Assembly: GCA_025980765.1 (NCBI GenBank)
Contig: JAICXB010000027.1
Coordinates: forward strand, 1 to 58,219
Length of the DNA stretch: 58,219 nt
Direction of reading: 5' to 3'
DNA from: Terriglobales bacterium
GTDB lineage: Bacteria; Acidobacteriota; Terriglobia; Terriglobales; Acidobacteriaceae
Below, in pieces: positions 44,509 to 53,503 of the stretch. Position 1 is the stretch's first letter, and every line of letters begins with the position of its first letter. The position numbers and the translations under genes were made by a program. Below the pieces are notes generated by a model, which worked only from the letters and a program-made list of their open reading frames with translations, searched no databases and was not told the origin of the DNA.

Positions 44509-46086
44509 CTATGGCGTGTAGCTCACGTGCGCTTTATCGATATAGATAAAGTACGCTGCCCCAGTCGTCGAATTTGCAGAGTGCATGTCAAGCTGGAATG
44601 CATTGTTGAATTCCGGCGCATGAGTTCTTGGCTTGCTCTGGTGCATTGCCCCCGCTCCGCTGGGAACGTAGTGGTTCACGCTGGATGCTCCCAAAGGCGT
44701 TACTTCGATCCAGTCGAACAGAATATTGCTGCCCGAAATCGTGTAATGCGCCTTCACGTGGTACCAGGTATCGCCCTGGAACCGCTGAATCACAATGCCA
44801 GTATCGATCCAGGCCTTGTTGACGTAGTCAAAAGTCCTCAAGGCCATCGTACCGGCAGCCTGTCCGGCATAAAGAAATTGCCAGCCCATGTTGTAGGTAA
44901 TGTTTGCCGAGGTCTGCTGCAGCTCGAACTCGATGGCCTGAGGGGTGTTGACGAATGCGGCGGGAACGTTGATATCAAAGTCATCCACCGCCTGCGAAAC
45001 CGGCGCGGCTAACTGCGTGGTGTTGGAATGCCAGCGATAAGCATCGGCGAACCAACTGGTACCGCAGCCGCTGCAAGTCCCCGAAATGTCGTACTTCACC
45101 ACTTCCGTTCTTCCCTCGGCTGATTGGCCCTGAGCAAAATCAGCGTTCGCCACTACGCCAGTAGCGCCGCTGTCGGCGCAGGACGGGTTGCTGGTCGGGC
45201 AGCCATTCCAAACCTGACCCGGATCGTCCGTGTTGCAGAACTGGCCGGTGCAGGCATCGCTCGGACCTGACGGCGGAGGAGGACCGCCGGTATCCGGAGT
45301 TCCATTGGTAGTCAGCGTTTCTCCGTCCATATAAACCTCATATGGATTCTCCGCCGAATTTCCGTCCAGTTGCACGACTACTTGAAGCTGATTGGAACCT
45401 GCGTTGGTGGAACCAACCGCATACATTCCGCTCCCATCCGGTTTGGTGATGGGATAGTCCGTGCCATTGATGTTCATGTTCGTCCACTGTGCGCACTCAC
45501 CCGTCGGCGAGGTGATCCCCGACGGACAAGGTCCGCGCTGGAACTGAAACGAAAATTGGTTCCATCCATTGGTGAACTTCACACAGGCGCGGTTGGATTC
45601 GATCCATCCTGCCTGCGGATCGAAGAAGCGCCACTTTCCGCTGCCACCGTTGTAGTCGCATTGCACTTCCATCTTGTAGTGATTCCCGTTTGCGAACATC
45701 TGTCCGACCCCGAACTGCAGAGCCTGAGCGACGTCGAAAACGTTCTGGTCGGTATTGATGTGGAAGGAGAAAGTAAACGCAGTGGCATTGGATTCAGCGG
45801 GAAATGCAGCCCACCAGCGTCCATTGCCATAGCCGCCTGAATTTCCGCCGAGGTGGAACTCCTGCGATTTTCCGTCCTGCTGCACGGTAGTCACGCCCTG
45901 GGCCATCCAGGACAGGTTTGCATTCGAGGAGCCGCCGGCGCAGGCGGTTCCGGTACAGAAATTAGCGGTGCTGGTGCCTGGCTGCAGCCAGCCGGAAGAC
46001 TGGTCAATATCATTGATCGTTGTCTGCGCGAAGGCGGTGAACCCGAACAGCAGACAGAGCGCGAACGTCGAGAGTATGACTCGCAT
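44509..46086 (-). CDS. Secreted two-domain protein of unknown function
   Basis: A 525-residue exported protein with the signal peptide MRVILSTFALCLLFGFTAFAQ. Two beta-rich, lectin-like halves are separated by a Pro/Gly linker (GGPPPPSGPSDACTG). They share layout: an AQALQFGVGQ-type strand then a W/F-rich core in the first, and PQAIEFELQQ then NMGWQFLY in the second, suggesting an old internal duplication. Several Cys pairs (CTGTAC, CSGCG) would suit disulphides in an exported protein. The start is the ATG at 46086; the frame is open to 46221. No catalytic motif is recognised. A carbohydrate-binding role is possible, by resemblance of fold pattern only. Confidence 0.7.
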   Translation of the reverse strand: MRVILSTFALCLLFGFTAFAQTTINDIDQSSGWLQPGTSTANFCTGTACAGGSSNANLSWMAQGVTTVQQDGKSQEFHLGGNSGGYGNGRWWAAFPAESNATAFTFSFHINTDQNVFDVAQALQFGVGQMFANGNHYKMEVQCDYNGGSGKWRFFDPQAGWIESNRACVKFTNGWNQFSFQFQRGPCPSGITSPTGECAQWTNMNINGTDYPITKPDGSGMYAVGSTNAGSNQLQVVVQLDGNSAENPYEVYMDGETLTTNGTPDTGGPPPPSGPSDACTGQFCNTDDPGQVWNGCPTSNPSCADSGATGVVANADFAQGQSAEGRTEVVKYDISGTCSGCGTSWFADAYRWHSNTTQLAAPVSQAVDDFDINVPAAFVNTPQAIEFELQQTSANITYNMGWQFLYAGQAAGTMALRTFDYVNKAWIDTGIVIQRFQGDTWYHVKAHYTISGSNILFDWIEVTPLGASSVNHYVPSGAGAMHQSKPRTHAPEFNNAFQLDMHSANSTTGAAYFIYIDKAHVSYTP

Positions 46087-46411
46087 GTTTCTGGTCCTCA
46101 ATTGGTTTAGATAGCTATCCCGCAGAGAACCTGGCAGGGGCCGATTGCAGTTGCAGGAATTGCAAATTGGCGAGCAGCATTTTAGTTGCCGCTTCCGTTC
46201 AGAGATAAGCCGGGCCCACAAGCGCGAGTACCGTCCTTAGGTGTGGCATCCGTTTGCCCATAATGGGAACGCCATTTGCTTCCAAAGCCAAAGTGAGCTG
46301 CGGAAAGTCGGGACAAGCGGGACGCCTTTGAGATGAGTGCCAAGATGGGACGAGTGGGCTTCCCAAATTGACATTGTGTGAGATCGTGAGCACACGCAGG
46401 AGTGCTGGTCC
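46087..46411. other. Intergenic region, no gene seen
   Basis: About 325 bp between the secreted-protein gene and the acetyltransferase gene, both on the minus strand. No repeat, clear promoter or terminator was recognised. Confidence 0.5.
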
Positions 46412-47008
46412 TTACGCCTGGTTTTGTTTCGCTCCGAGGTGTGTGGCTGCCCAGGCCCTTAGATCCAGTTCCATGTACTTCGCGCCGGTAATCGGGTTCT
46501 TACGATATGGCGGGATTTCGACGAATCCGAATTTGCGGTACATTTCCACGGCTGCGCCCATTTCGCTGGGAACAGTATCGAGCCTCATGGCGCGATAGCC
46601 GATCGCAGCGCCACAGTTGAGAATGGCATCCACCAGCGCGCTGCCCAAACCGCAGCCCCGATAGTTTGATCGCACGTACAGGCGCTTCATCTCGCAAAGA
46701 TCGGAGCCGCCGAACAATTGTGCGCGAGTTTCGTTCCCTTCTCCTTCGAGCCGGCGCAGGGCCACGCATCCGGCCAATTGATCGTCAACCAGGCCCAGCA
46801 GCAGCATCCCTGACCAGGGAGCGTACTCGCCGGGCAAACGCGCCAGTTCCTCCTCGAATCCCTGAAAGCACAGATTGAAACTGAGGGAAGCGGCGTATTC
46901 CTGGAAGAGCTGGCGCACCGCTTCGATGCGCACCGCGTTATCCGCAGGCACGATGGAGAGATGCCGCTTGCGCTGCTGTACCGTTGCGGAACTAGCGGTC
47001 GAGGACAT
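46412..47008 (-). CDS. GNAT-family N-acetyltransferase
   Basis: A 198-residue acetyl-CoA-dependent transferase. The core motif A is CEMKRLYVRSNYRGCGLGSALVDAIL, with the R/Q-x-x-G-x-G/A pyrophosphate loop as YRGCGLG. Motif B follows as MYRKFGFVEIPPY. LAGCVALRRLEGEG forms the preceding beta strands. This order and length match the common single-domain GNAT proteins; the substrate cannot be inferred. An N-terminal 20 residues rich in Ser/Thr is likely unstructured. The gene starts 4 bp after the SDR reductase stop on the same strand, so the two are probably one operon. Confidence 0.88.
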   Translation of the reverse strand: MSSTASSATVQQRKRHLSIVPADNAVRIEAVRQLFQEYAASLSFNLCFQGFEEELARLPGEYAPWSGMLLLGLVDDQLAGCVALRRLEGEGNETRAQLFGGSDLCEMKRLYVRSNYRGCGLGSALVDAILNCGAAIGYRAMRLDTVPSEMGAAVEMYRKFGFVEIPPYRKNPITGAKYMELDLRAWAATHLGAKQNQA

Positions 47009-47012
47009 CGCG

Positions 47013-47759
47013 CTAGCCCATCAACATCCCGCCGTTCACGTCGAGCACGTGACCGGTGATGTAGGCCGACCCAGGCGAGGCGAGGAAACAGACGGCGTGG
47101 GCCACCTCCTGATCGGTTCCGGCCCGCCCGAGCGGAATGGCTTTGGCCATGCTCTCGCGCAGCTCCGGGCTGAGCACCTCGGTCATCGCGGTGTCGATCC
47201 ATCCCGGCGCCACAGCATTCACCGTGATGTTGCGCGACGCGACTTCGCGGGCAACTGCCATCGTCAATCCGATCAGTCCGGCTTTCGATGCGGCATAGTT
47301 TGCCTGCCCCGCTTGCCCCATCTCTCCGAAGATGCTGGTGATATTGATAATGCGTCCCCAACGCTGCTTCAGCATCGATCCTATGACCTGCTGAATGCAG
47401 AGGTACGGACCGGTGAGATTGGTATCGAGCACCGCGTTCCAATCCGCACGCTTCATGCGCATGACGAGCTGGTCGCGGGTGATGCCGGCATTATTCACCA
47501 GAATATCGATTTTCCCAAAACGCTCCAGCGCGCCTCTGGTTGCCGATTTGACCTGCTCTTCCTGCGCGACATCCATGGCAAAGCTGGCGGCTTGGCCTCC
47601 AGCGGAGGCGATTTCATTTTCAACCTGGCTTAATTTCTCAGTGTTGCGCGCGGCCAGAGCCACCGTCGCTCCGTCAGAGGCGAGCCGGATTGCGCAGGCG
47701 CGCCCGATTCCTTGCGATGCTCCGGTCACCAGAGCGACACGGCCTTCGAGTGGCTTCAT
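47013..47759 (-). CDS. fabG: 3-oxoacyl-ACP reductase-like SDR (FabG family)
   Basis: A 248-residue NADP-dependent reductase, the beta-ketoacyl-ACP reduction step of fatty acid synthesis if truly FabG. Motifs: ALVTGASQGIGRA (cofactor binding), DILVNNAGITRD, catalytic SIFGEMGQAGQANYAASKAG (Ser, Tyr, Lys in the usual spacing), VNAVAPGWIDTAMT and the C-terminal YITGHVLDVNGGMLM. These match FabG very closely, but many SDRs share them and no other fab genes are adjacent. I chose the ATG at 47759 (MKPLEGRVALVTG); ATG at 47765 is two codons upstream. The frame extends to 47810 without homology. Confidence 0.88.
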   Translation of the reverse strand: MKPLEGRVALVTGASQGIGRACAIRLASDGATVALAARNTEKLSQVENEIASAGGQAASFAMDVAQEEQVKSATRGALERFGKIDILVNNAGITRDQLVMRMKRADWNAVLDTNLTGPYLCIQQVIGSMLKQRWGRIINITSIFGEMGQAGQANYAASKAGLIGLTMAVAREVASRNITVNAVAPGWIDTAMTEVLSPELRESMAKAIPLGRAGTDQEVAHAVCFLASPGSAYITGHVLDVNGGMLMG

Positions 47760-47800
47760 GGTCATGATTCGGAAAGGAAAGATTATAAAACCCAGCAACA

Positions 47801-47880
47801 ATCGGGTCATCGGGTGATCGGGCCATCGGGTGAAGTTAAAGCCAGATCACCCGATGACCCGATGGCCCGATCACCCGATT
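47801..47880. repeat. Inverted-arm repeat, family D
   Basis: The left arm (47801-47833) has the unit ATCGGGTCATCGGGTG and the right arm (47845-47880) the complement CACCCGATGACCCGATGGC. The loop is about 11 bp, giving a nearly perfect 30-bp stem. The right arm ends 2 bp before the antiporter stop codon. Confidence 0.8.
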
Positions 47881-47882
47881 GT

Positions 47883-49082
47883 TTACGCTCTCTCCGCCGA
47901 CTCGCGCTCGAATTCCACTTCACGGACGGCCGGCCTGAGGCGGTAGAGATAGCGCAATGTGATTGGCGCGAACAGCGTGGTGGCAGCGGTCATGAAGAGA
48001 ACGATCGCATATGCAGCTTCGGAGATCATTTTCATCTGCAATCCGATCAGGGCAACGATCAAACCTACTTCGCCGCGCGGAGTCATGCCAACTCCGACTT
48101 TGGCGGCGGTGTCCCATCCTTCCTTGAGAACAGGTAAGCCGCATCCCAGCAGCTTAGAGACGATGGCCAGCAGCGAGACCACTACAGCCGAGAGCACGAC
48201 GTAGCGGGTGAAAATACCCAAATTTAATTTCGCGCCCATGATGAAAAAGAAGAAGGGCGCGAGGAACTCGTTGATGGCGGAGACGCGCGGCACCAGGTTC
48301 CATTCGGGCGCATACTCGGCAAACGCCAGTCCGGCAAAGAACGCGCCAATGATTGCCGCCATTCCGATCTTCTCCGCGACGACGGAGAGCCCAAGACAAA
48401 TGGCGAGCGCGAGAATCAACGGCGCGTTGTGGGTTTCCATCCGTTCCAATCCGGGACGCATGCGCTGAATCACGCGCGGGGCGAAAAAGATCATCACCAG
48501 AGCGAATCCCACGGCTTCCACCAACAAAACCGTGAGTTGGATCCAGGCGATCGACTCCGATGAGACCATGCTGATCAAAACCGCGAGCAGAACCATGCCC
48601 AGGATGTCGTCAAAAACCGCGGCGCCGAGAATGATTTTGGCCGCTCGCGTTTGCATCACGCCAAGATCGTCGAGGACGCGCGCGGTAATTCCCACGCTGG
48701 TCGCCACCATCGCTGCGGCAATGAAAGTTGCCTCGTGTGCCGGATGATGGCGCAACATCATGTATCCGAAGCCCAGAGCGAAGGGAAGCGCCATGCCGGC
48801 CACGGCAACTCCCAAAGCCGAGCCGCCTACGCGGATCAGCTCTTTGGGACGGGTCTCCAGACCGACGGTAAAAAGGAGAAAGATCGCGCCAAGTTCGCCG
48901 ATGGAAACGGTTGCGTCGCTGGGAAGAACAAAGCCGGTGAGATAAGGACCGAGCACGACGCCGGAGAGAATCTCTCCCAGCACCGCCGGTAACGACAGCT
49001 GCTCAAAGAGCTCGCCGAAGATCTTCGCCCACAGGAAGATCACCAGGAGCTGCAGCAGAAATGGATCGGCGCCATGCCTCAT
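47883..49082 (-). CDS. Cation:proton antiporter (CPA2 family, DD motif)
   Basis: A 399-residue inner-membrane transporter with about 12 hydrophobic helices. LPAVLGEILSGVVLGPYLTGF opens the family core. ATSVGITARVLDDLGVMQTRAAKIILGAAVFDDILGMV carries the Asp-Asp pair expected of electrogenic NapA-like exchangers, unlike the ED pair in the antiporter at 29277. GMTPRGEVGLIVALIGLQ lies near the C-terminus. The C-terminal tail is charged (EVEFERESAERA). It would exchange Na+ or K+ for protons. The repeat stem ending 2 bp past its stop could terminate its transcript. Confidence 0.9.
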   Translation of the reverse strand: MRHGADPFLLQLLVIFLWAKIFGELFEQLSLPAVLGEILSGVVLGPYLTGFVLPSDATVSIGELGAIFLLFTVGLETRPKELIRVGGSALGVAVAGMALPFALGFGYMMLRHHPAHEATFIAAAMVATSVGITARVLDDLGVMQTRAAKIILGAAVFDDILGMVLLAVLISMVSSESIAWIQLTVLLVEAVGFALVMIFFAPRVIQRMRPGLERMETHNAPLILALAICLGLSVVAEKIGMAAIIGAFFAGLAFAEYAPEWNLVPRVSAINEFLAPFFFFIMGAKLNLGIFTRYVVLSAVVVSLLAIVSKLLGCGLPVLKEGWDTAAKVGVGMTPRGEVGLIVALIGLQMKMISEAAYAIVLFMTAATTLFAPITLRYLYRLRPAVREVEFERESAERA

Positions 49083-49146
49083 GCCGATTCTTTATTCTCA
49101 CCTTAAGCCAAGCTGCGCGCCACCGAAATCCAGAGTAGCTGATTTT

Positions 49147-49332
49147 AGCTGCTGGCTGCTCGCTGCTGGCTTCTGGGCTTAGGATGTTGAATTCGGAGGA
49201 TTCTACGCTTTGGGTCAGGCCTACAAAAGGCGAGGTGGGACTTGCTACCCTCCTCCCAAGTGTTAGTCTGAAGGAACAGCTGCAAAGAGCTCTTGCCTTG
49301 CTAGGAGCTGGAAGCCAGCAGCTAGTAGCTAA
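49147..49332. repeat. Inverted-arm repeat, family C, copy 2
   Basis: The left arm (49147-49178) has AGCTGCTGGCTGCTCGCTGC and the right arm (about 49305-49332) GGAAGCCAGCAGCTAGTAGC. They are separated by about 125 bp of unique sequence. The right arm ends 3 bp before the tldD ATG, so the leader of tldD mRNA contains it. This lies between divergent genes, unlike most copies. Confidence 0.7.
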
Positions 49333-49335
49333 CCT

Positions 49336-50763
49336 ATGGATCATCGCGCATTTTTCTTTCAAAAGCTAAATCTCACAAATCGCGATCTCGAGCGATACCT
49401 GGCGCAGGCGCTCTCGGCCGGCGGAGATTATGCCGACCTCTACTTCGAGTACCTCACCTCGACCTCGCTGAGTCTCGACGAATCGCTGATTAAGTCGGCG
49501 ACTCAGGGCATTTCCGCAGGATGTGGAGTGCGAGTTATCTCCGGTGAACGCACCGGATACGCCTATACTGACGACCTGTCTCCCGAGCGGATTCTTCGCG
49601 CAGCGCGCACGGCGGCCTTGATCGCGAGCGGCCCAAACAAGCAGCCGGTCGCAAACCTGAAGGAGCCCACCGGAGGACATACTCTCTACGCCAGCGCCTT
49701 TCCGTCGGTCGATGCCGAAGTGGCAGCGAAGGTGGAACTGCTGCATCGCGCCGACCGGCACGCGCGCAGCTTCGATCCCCGCATTGTTCAAGTTCGCGCC
49801 AGCTACGCCGATGAATTGCGGCGCATTCTCGTGATTGGCTCCGATGGCGTAGTGGCGTCCGATTCGCAACCGCTGGCGCGCAGCAATGTTTTCTGCATCG
49901 CGAAAGATGCGCAGAACTCGTCTCGCGGCAGCGCTGGCGGCGGCGGTCGCGTGGGCATCGAGTACTTCCAAACAGAGAAAACGCCAGAGCATTTTGCTCA
50001 CGAAGCCGCGCGCCAAGCTATTATTCAACTCGACGCGCGCGAAGCTCCCGCCGGCGAAATGGAAGTTGTGCTGGGCTCCGGATGGCCCGGCGTTCTGCTG
50101 CACGAAGCGGTAGGACATGGTTTGGAAGCCGATTTCAATCGCAAGAAGACATCCGCGTTCGCCGGGTTGATCGGCAAGCGAGTGGCCAGCGAGAAAATCA
50201 CCGTCGTTGACGACGGCACAATGCCTTCGCGGCGGGGATCGATCAATGTCGATGACGAGGGTTCGCCGACCCAACGCACGGTACTCATAGAAGACGGCAT
50301 CCTGAAAGGCTACATCAGCGACAAGCTCTCTTCGCGTCTGATGGGAATCGCGGATACCGGCAACGGTCGCCGCGAGAGCTACGAACACATTCCCATGCCG
50401 CGAATGACCAATACCTACATGCTGTCCGGACAAGACGAGCCCGCAGACATCATTCGCTCCGTGAAACGTGGCCTTTTTGCCGTAAATTTCGGCGGTGGAC
50501 AAGTGGACATCACTAACGGAAAATTCGTTTTTTCCGCATCGGAAGCGTATCTGATCGAGAATGGACAAATCACCGCGCCGGTCAAGAATGCAACCCTCAT
50601 CGGCAACGGGCCCGATGTGCTTACCCGCGTGTCCATGGTCGGCAACGATCTGCAACTCGATGAAGGCGTTGGCACCTGCGGCAAAGATGGACAGTCGGTG
50701 CCGGTGGGTGTAGGCATGCCCACCATCAAAGTGGACCGTCTTACGGTCGGCGGCACGGGATAG
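49336..50763 (+). CDS. tldD: TldD-family metalloprotease
   Basis: A 475-residue cytoplasmic protease. TldD with TldE/PmbA processes modified peptides and degrades small proteins in family members that have been studied. The zinc motif is HEAVGHGLEAD, the TldD-type HExxxH in the middle of the protein. Other conserved segments are LDESLIKSATQGISAGCGVRVI, GDDGTMP-like VVDDGTMPSRRGSINVDDEG, and the C-terminal VGTCGKDGQSVPVGVGMPT. A pmbA/tldE partner is not in the window. The ATG at 49336 lacks a clear Shine-Dalgarno sequence because repeat DNA lies immediately upstream. Confidence 0.93.
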   Translation: MDHRAFFFQKLNLTNRDLERYLAQALSAGGDYADLYFEYLTSTSLSLDESLIKSATQGISAGCGVRVISGERTGYAYTDDLSPERILRAARTAALIASGPNKQPVANLKEPTGGHTLYASAFPSVDAEVAAKVELLHRADRHARSFDPRIVQVRASYADELRRILVIGSDGVVASDSQPLARSNVFCIAKDAQNSSRGSAGGGGRVGIEYFQTEKTPEHFAHEAARQAIIQLDAREAPAGEMEVVLGSGWPGVLLHEAVGHGLEADFNRKKTSAFAGLIGKRVASEKITVVDDGTMPSRRGSINVDDEGSPTQRTVLIEDGILKGYISDKLSSRLMGIADTGNGRRESYEHIPMPRMTNTYMLSGQDEPADIIRSVKRGLFAVNFGGGQVDITNGKFVFSASEAYLIENGQITAPVKNATLIGNGPDVLTRVSMVGNDLQLDEGVGTCGKDGQSVPVGVGMPTIKVDRLTVGGTG

Positions 50764-50774
50764 CAGCTTCGCTG

Positions 50775-50852
50775 CAGTTATTTATCAGTATTCAGTCGTC
50801 AGTTCCTAACATTGGCTGATTCACTGAGAACTGATAACTGACTACTGATTAC
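50775..50852. repeat. Inverted-arm repeat, family A, copy 3
   Basis: The left arm (50775-50804) is CAGTTATTTATCAGTATTCA and continues, and the right arm (50829-50852) is AACTGATAACTGACTACTGA. The element lies 11 bp after the tldD stop and about 40 bp before the CTG start of the permease gene. Confidence 0.75.
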
Positions 50853-50894
50853 TTCTCGTCTGTTGCATAATCAAGACTTTGCCGGAGCGAAATC

Positions 50895-52439
50895 CTGTCC
50901 AGCCAACTCTTCGCCAAGAAGTCAATCGATAAGCTCATCGCGAACTCTGAAGAGCCTGAGCATCGGCTAAAGAAGACGCTGGGACCGTGGTCTCTTACCG
51001 CGTTAGGCATAGGCGCCGTCATTGGTTCGGGAATTTTCACCGTCATCGGCACCGCCATCGCCGGGCAGAAATTCGATACATCTTCGATCCTCAACGCGCC
51101 GCTGCTCGATTATCTGATCAATCACACCGCCACTTTCGGACGCCCCGGCGCCGGGCCGGCGCTGGCCGTTTCAATGGTTCTGGTCGCAATTGTGTGCGCG
51201 TTTACGGCGCTTTGCTATGCGGAACTCGCCTCCATGATTCCCATTGCGGGAAGCGCGTACACCTACACGTACGCGACCATCGGCGAAATCATCGCCTGGA
51301 TCATCGGGTGGGACCTGATCCTGGAATATGCAGTGAGCAATATCGCCGTGTGCATCGGGTTCTCCGCGCACTTTGTCGATCTGTTTGACTGGTTCGGCAT
51401 TCATCCGGGAGCGCAGTGGATCTCGCCCGCATATCTGCCCGGAGGCCTCACCGATCTGGCCGGCAACACGATTTATCCATCAGGATGGCATTTCGGATTC
51501 AATATTCCCGCGTTTCTAATCGTGATGTTCCTGACGGTAGTGCTGGTGAGGGGAATTCGTGAATCCGCCGAGACCAACAATGTGATGGTGTTGCTCAAAA
51601 TTGCGGCGATTCTGGCCTTCATTTTTGCCAGCGTGCACTTCATCCATCCTGAGAATTACCACCCGTTTTATCCCAACGGCTGGTCAGGAGTGCTCACCGG
51701 CGGTTCCATCATCTTCTTCACCTACATCGGATTCGACTCGGTTTCGACCGCCGCAGAAGAGGCGCGCAATCCGCAGCGCGACATTCCCTTCGGAATTATT
51801 GCTACGCTGATTGTCTGCACTGTGCTTTATATCGGCATGGCTATCGTGCTCACCGGGCTCGTACCCTGGCAATCACTGGTGGACAACGCCGCGCCGGAAG
51901 TAAATGCATTGAAAAAACTGTCGGGTTTGCCTGGCGGACATTCTTTGCATTGGGTGCGTCTGATAGTGCTTTTCGGCGCGATGATGGGAATGATCTCGTC
52001 CATTCTCGTCTTTCAGCTTGGCCAGGCGCGCGTCTGGTTCTCGATGTCGCGCGATGGACTGCTGCCCAAGCTGTTCAGCAACGTGCATCCTCGCTTCCGC
52101 ACACCGGCTTTTTCCACCTGGGTCGCAGGTTTTGCCGTCGGAATTCCCGCGGGAGTGCTCGATATTGGCACCGCTTCAGACCTCTCCAACATCGGAACTT
52201 TGTTCGCTTTCGTGCTGGTTTCCATCGGCGTGCTGATTCTGCGCTACCGCGAACCCAATCGCCATCGCGGATTTCGCTCCCCCGGCGGCCTCACTGCGCC
52301 GATTTTGAGCATTCTTTTTTGTCTGCTCCTGATGATGGGACTGCCAATTCTCACCTGGCTGCGCTTCTTCGGATGGCTGATTATCGGCCTGGGAATCTAC
52401 TTCTTCTACAGCCGCCACCGCAGCGAATTCGCGCGATAA
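50895..52439 (+). CDS. APC-family amino acid permease with probable CTG start
   Basis: A 514-residue inner-membrane transporter of the amino acid-polyamine-organocation superfamily with about 12 helices. The first helix, LGPWSLTALGIGAVIGSGIF, with the GSGIF substrate motif, starts near residue 36. YAELASMIPIAGSAYTYTYATIGE and GFDSVSTAAEEARNPQRDIPFGI are further signatures. Reading upstream from the first internal ATG (51174), the frame is open to a TAA at about 50869, but holds no ATG, GTG or TTG before the homologous region. GGAG (50884-50887) lies 7 nt before a CTG at 50895. Starting at 51174 would delete about 93 residues and the first helices. An ATC at 50892 is another non-standard option. 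Confidence 0.85.
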   Translation: MSSQLFAKKSIDKLIANSEEPEHRLKKTLGPWSLTALGIGAVIGSGIFTVIGTAIAGQKFDTSSILNAPLLDYLINHTATFGRPGAGPALAVSMVLVAIVCAFTALCYAELASMIPIAGSAYTYTYATIGEIIAWIIGWDLILEYAVSNIAVCIGFSAHFVDLFDWFGIHPGAQWISPAYLPGGLTDLAGNTIYPSGWHFGFNIPAFLIVMFLTVVLVRGIRESAETNNVMVLLKIAAILAFIFASVHFIHPENYHPFYPNGWSGVLTGGSIIFFTYIGFDSVSTAAEEARNPQRDIPFGIIATLIVCTVLYIGMAIVLTGLVPWQSLVDNAAPEVNALKKLSGLPGGHSLHWVRLIVLFGAMMGMISSILVFQLGQARVWFSMSRDGLLPKLFSNVHPRFRTPAFSTWVAGFAVGIPAGVLDIGTASDLSNIGTLFAFVLVSIGVLILRYREPNRHRGFRSPGGLTAPILSILFCLLLMMGLPILTWLRFFGWLIIGLGIYFFYSRHRSEFAR

Positions 52440-52454
52440 CGTTAGGAAAGATTC

Positions 52455-52563
52455 GAACACGGAGGCCACGGAGGGCACTGAGGAAGCCAAATCTAGACAA
52501 TTAGCTTGTGTTCTCTCCCCGTTCGTTCTTCATTCCTCCGTGTCCTCCGTGCACTCCGTGTTC
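52455..52563. repeat. Inverted-arm repeat, family E, copy 2
   Basis: The left arm (52455-52485) is GAACACGGAGGCCACGGAGG and continues, and the right arm (52533-52563) is TTCCTCCGTGTCCTCCGTGC and continues. The left arm begins 15 bp after the permease stop codon; the right arm ends about 35 bp before the rsmI start. Confidence 0.8.
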
Positions 52564-52597
52564 AAAAGGTTTTTTAGTTGTTTGTTAAACTCGCCGC

Positions 52598-53503
52598 GTG
52601 GCACAGAACCCTTCTTCCCTCGCGCCCGGGCTGTACATTGTCGCCACTCCCATCGGAAATCTCGAGGACATCACGCTGCGCGCGCTTCGAATCCTGCGCG
52701 AAGTTAACCTGATTGCCTGCGAAGACACGCGACATACGCAGAAATTGCTGGACCATTTTGAGATCAAGACCCCTACTCGGAGCTACCATCAGCACAACGA
52801 AGCCGCGCGTACAGCGGAATTGATTGCGCAGATTGAAGACGGAAGACGCATCGCGCTGGTCTCAGACGCTGGCATGCCGGGTATTTCCGATCCGGGAGAA
52901 CGCGTCATTCATGCCGCTATTGAGCGCGGATTGCAGGTGATTTCCATTCCGGGAGCGTCAGCATTGGTTTCCGCTTTGGTCGCCAGCGGCCTTCCCACCG
53001 AGACATTCCGCTTCGCCGGATTCCTTCCTGCGCGTTCGGGAGAGCGCCGCAGCGTGCTTGAAAGCCTGGCAAACGCGGCAGAAACCATGGTTTTCTATGA
53101 AGCGCCGCATCGGATTGTCGAAATGCTTACCGATCTGGAGAAAATTTTCGGCGCCGATCGGCGCATTGTGATCGCCCGCGAGCTGACAAAAGTGCATGAA
53201 GAGTTCCTGCGCGGTAGCATCGCAGAGCTGCGCGGGGAGCTGGAATCGCGCCCGGCAATCAAAGGAGAGATAACGGTGATTGTCGCAACGGCCCAAACTG
53301 GAACAAATAAACCCGCGCAATCTGCCGCTGATCTCTCCACAAGAATGCGGGAACTGATGAATTGCGGCGCTTTGGACGAGAAATCCGCGCTCAAGCAAGC
53401 AGCGCGCGAGTTCGGAGTCTCGAAAAGCGAAGCCTATCGCGAGTGGCAGCGCAGCAAAATCGCTTCACCACGGAGACACGGAGGCACGGAGAAAGAGAAA
53501 TGA
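52598..53503 (+). CDS. rsmI: 16S rRNA (cytidine-2'-O)-methyltransferase RsmI
   Basis: A 301-residue SAM-dependent enzyme that methylates a cytidine in the decoding region of 16S rRNA. Motifs: LYIVATPIGNLEDITLRALRIL, ACEDTRHTQKLL, SYHQHNE, LVSDAGMPGISDPGERVI (SAM site) and SIPGASALVSALVASGLPTETF. These match RsmI closely; the C-terminal domain follows from about 230. The GTG start at 52598 begins the conserved N-terminus. The last dozen codons (SPRRHGGTEKEK) are encoded by a family E repeat arm (53467-53494), and the stop overlaps the next gene's ATG by 4 bp. Confidence 0.95.
   Translation: MAQNPSSLAPGLYIVATPIGNLEDITLRALRILREVNLIACEDTRHTQKLLDHFEIKTPTRSYHQHNEAARTAELIAQIEDGRRIALVSDAGMPGISDPGERVIHAAIERGLQVISIPGASALVSALVASGLPTETFRFAGFLPARSGERRSVLESLANAAETMVFYEAPHRIVEMLTDLEKIFGADRRIVIARELTKVHEEFLRGSIAELRGELESRPAIKGEITVIVATAQTGTNKPAQSAADLSTRMRELMNCGALDEKSALKQAAREFGVSKSEAYREWQRSKIASPRRHGGTEKEK
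53467..53494 (+). repeat. Single repeat arm, family E, inside rsmI and before the hydrolase
   Basis: CCACGGAGACACGGAGGCAC and following bases match the left arm of family E, but no complementary right arm was found. It encodes the final residues of RsmI and, as GGAGAAAG, supplies the likely Shine-Dalgarno sequence for the downstream ATG at 53500. Confidence 0.65.

Noticed and set aside
49366..50655. 429-codon open frame opposite tldD
   Set aside because: tldD is unmistakable on the plus strand; the antisense frame has no family resemblance.
53362..53499. N-terminal extension of the alpha/beta hydrolase
   Set aside because: It is rsmI read in another frame, and the ATG at 53500 opens directly into a proper signal peptide.
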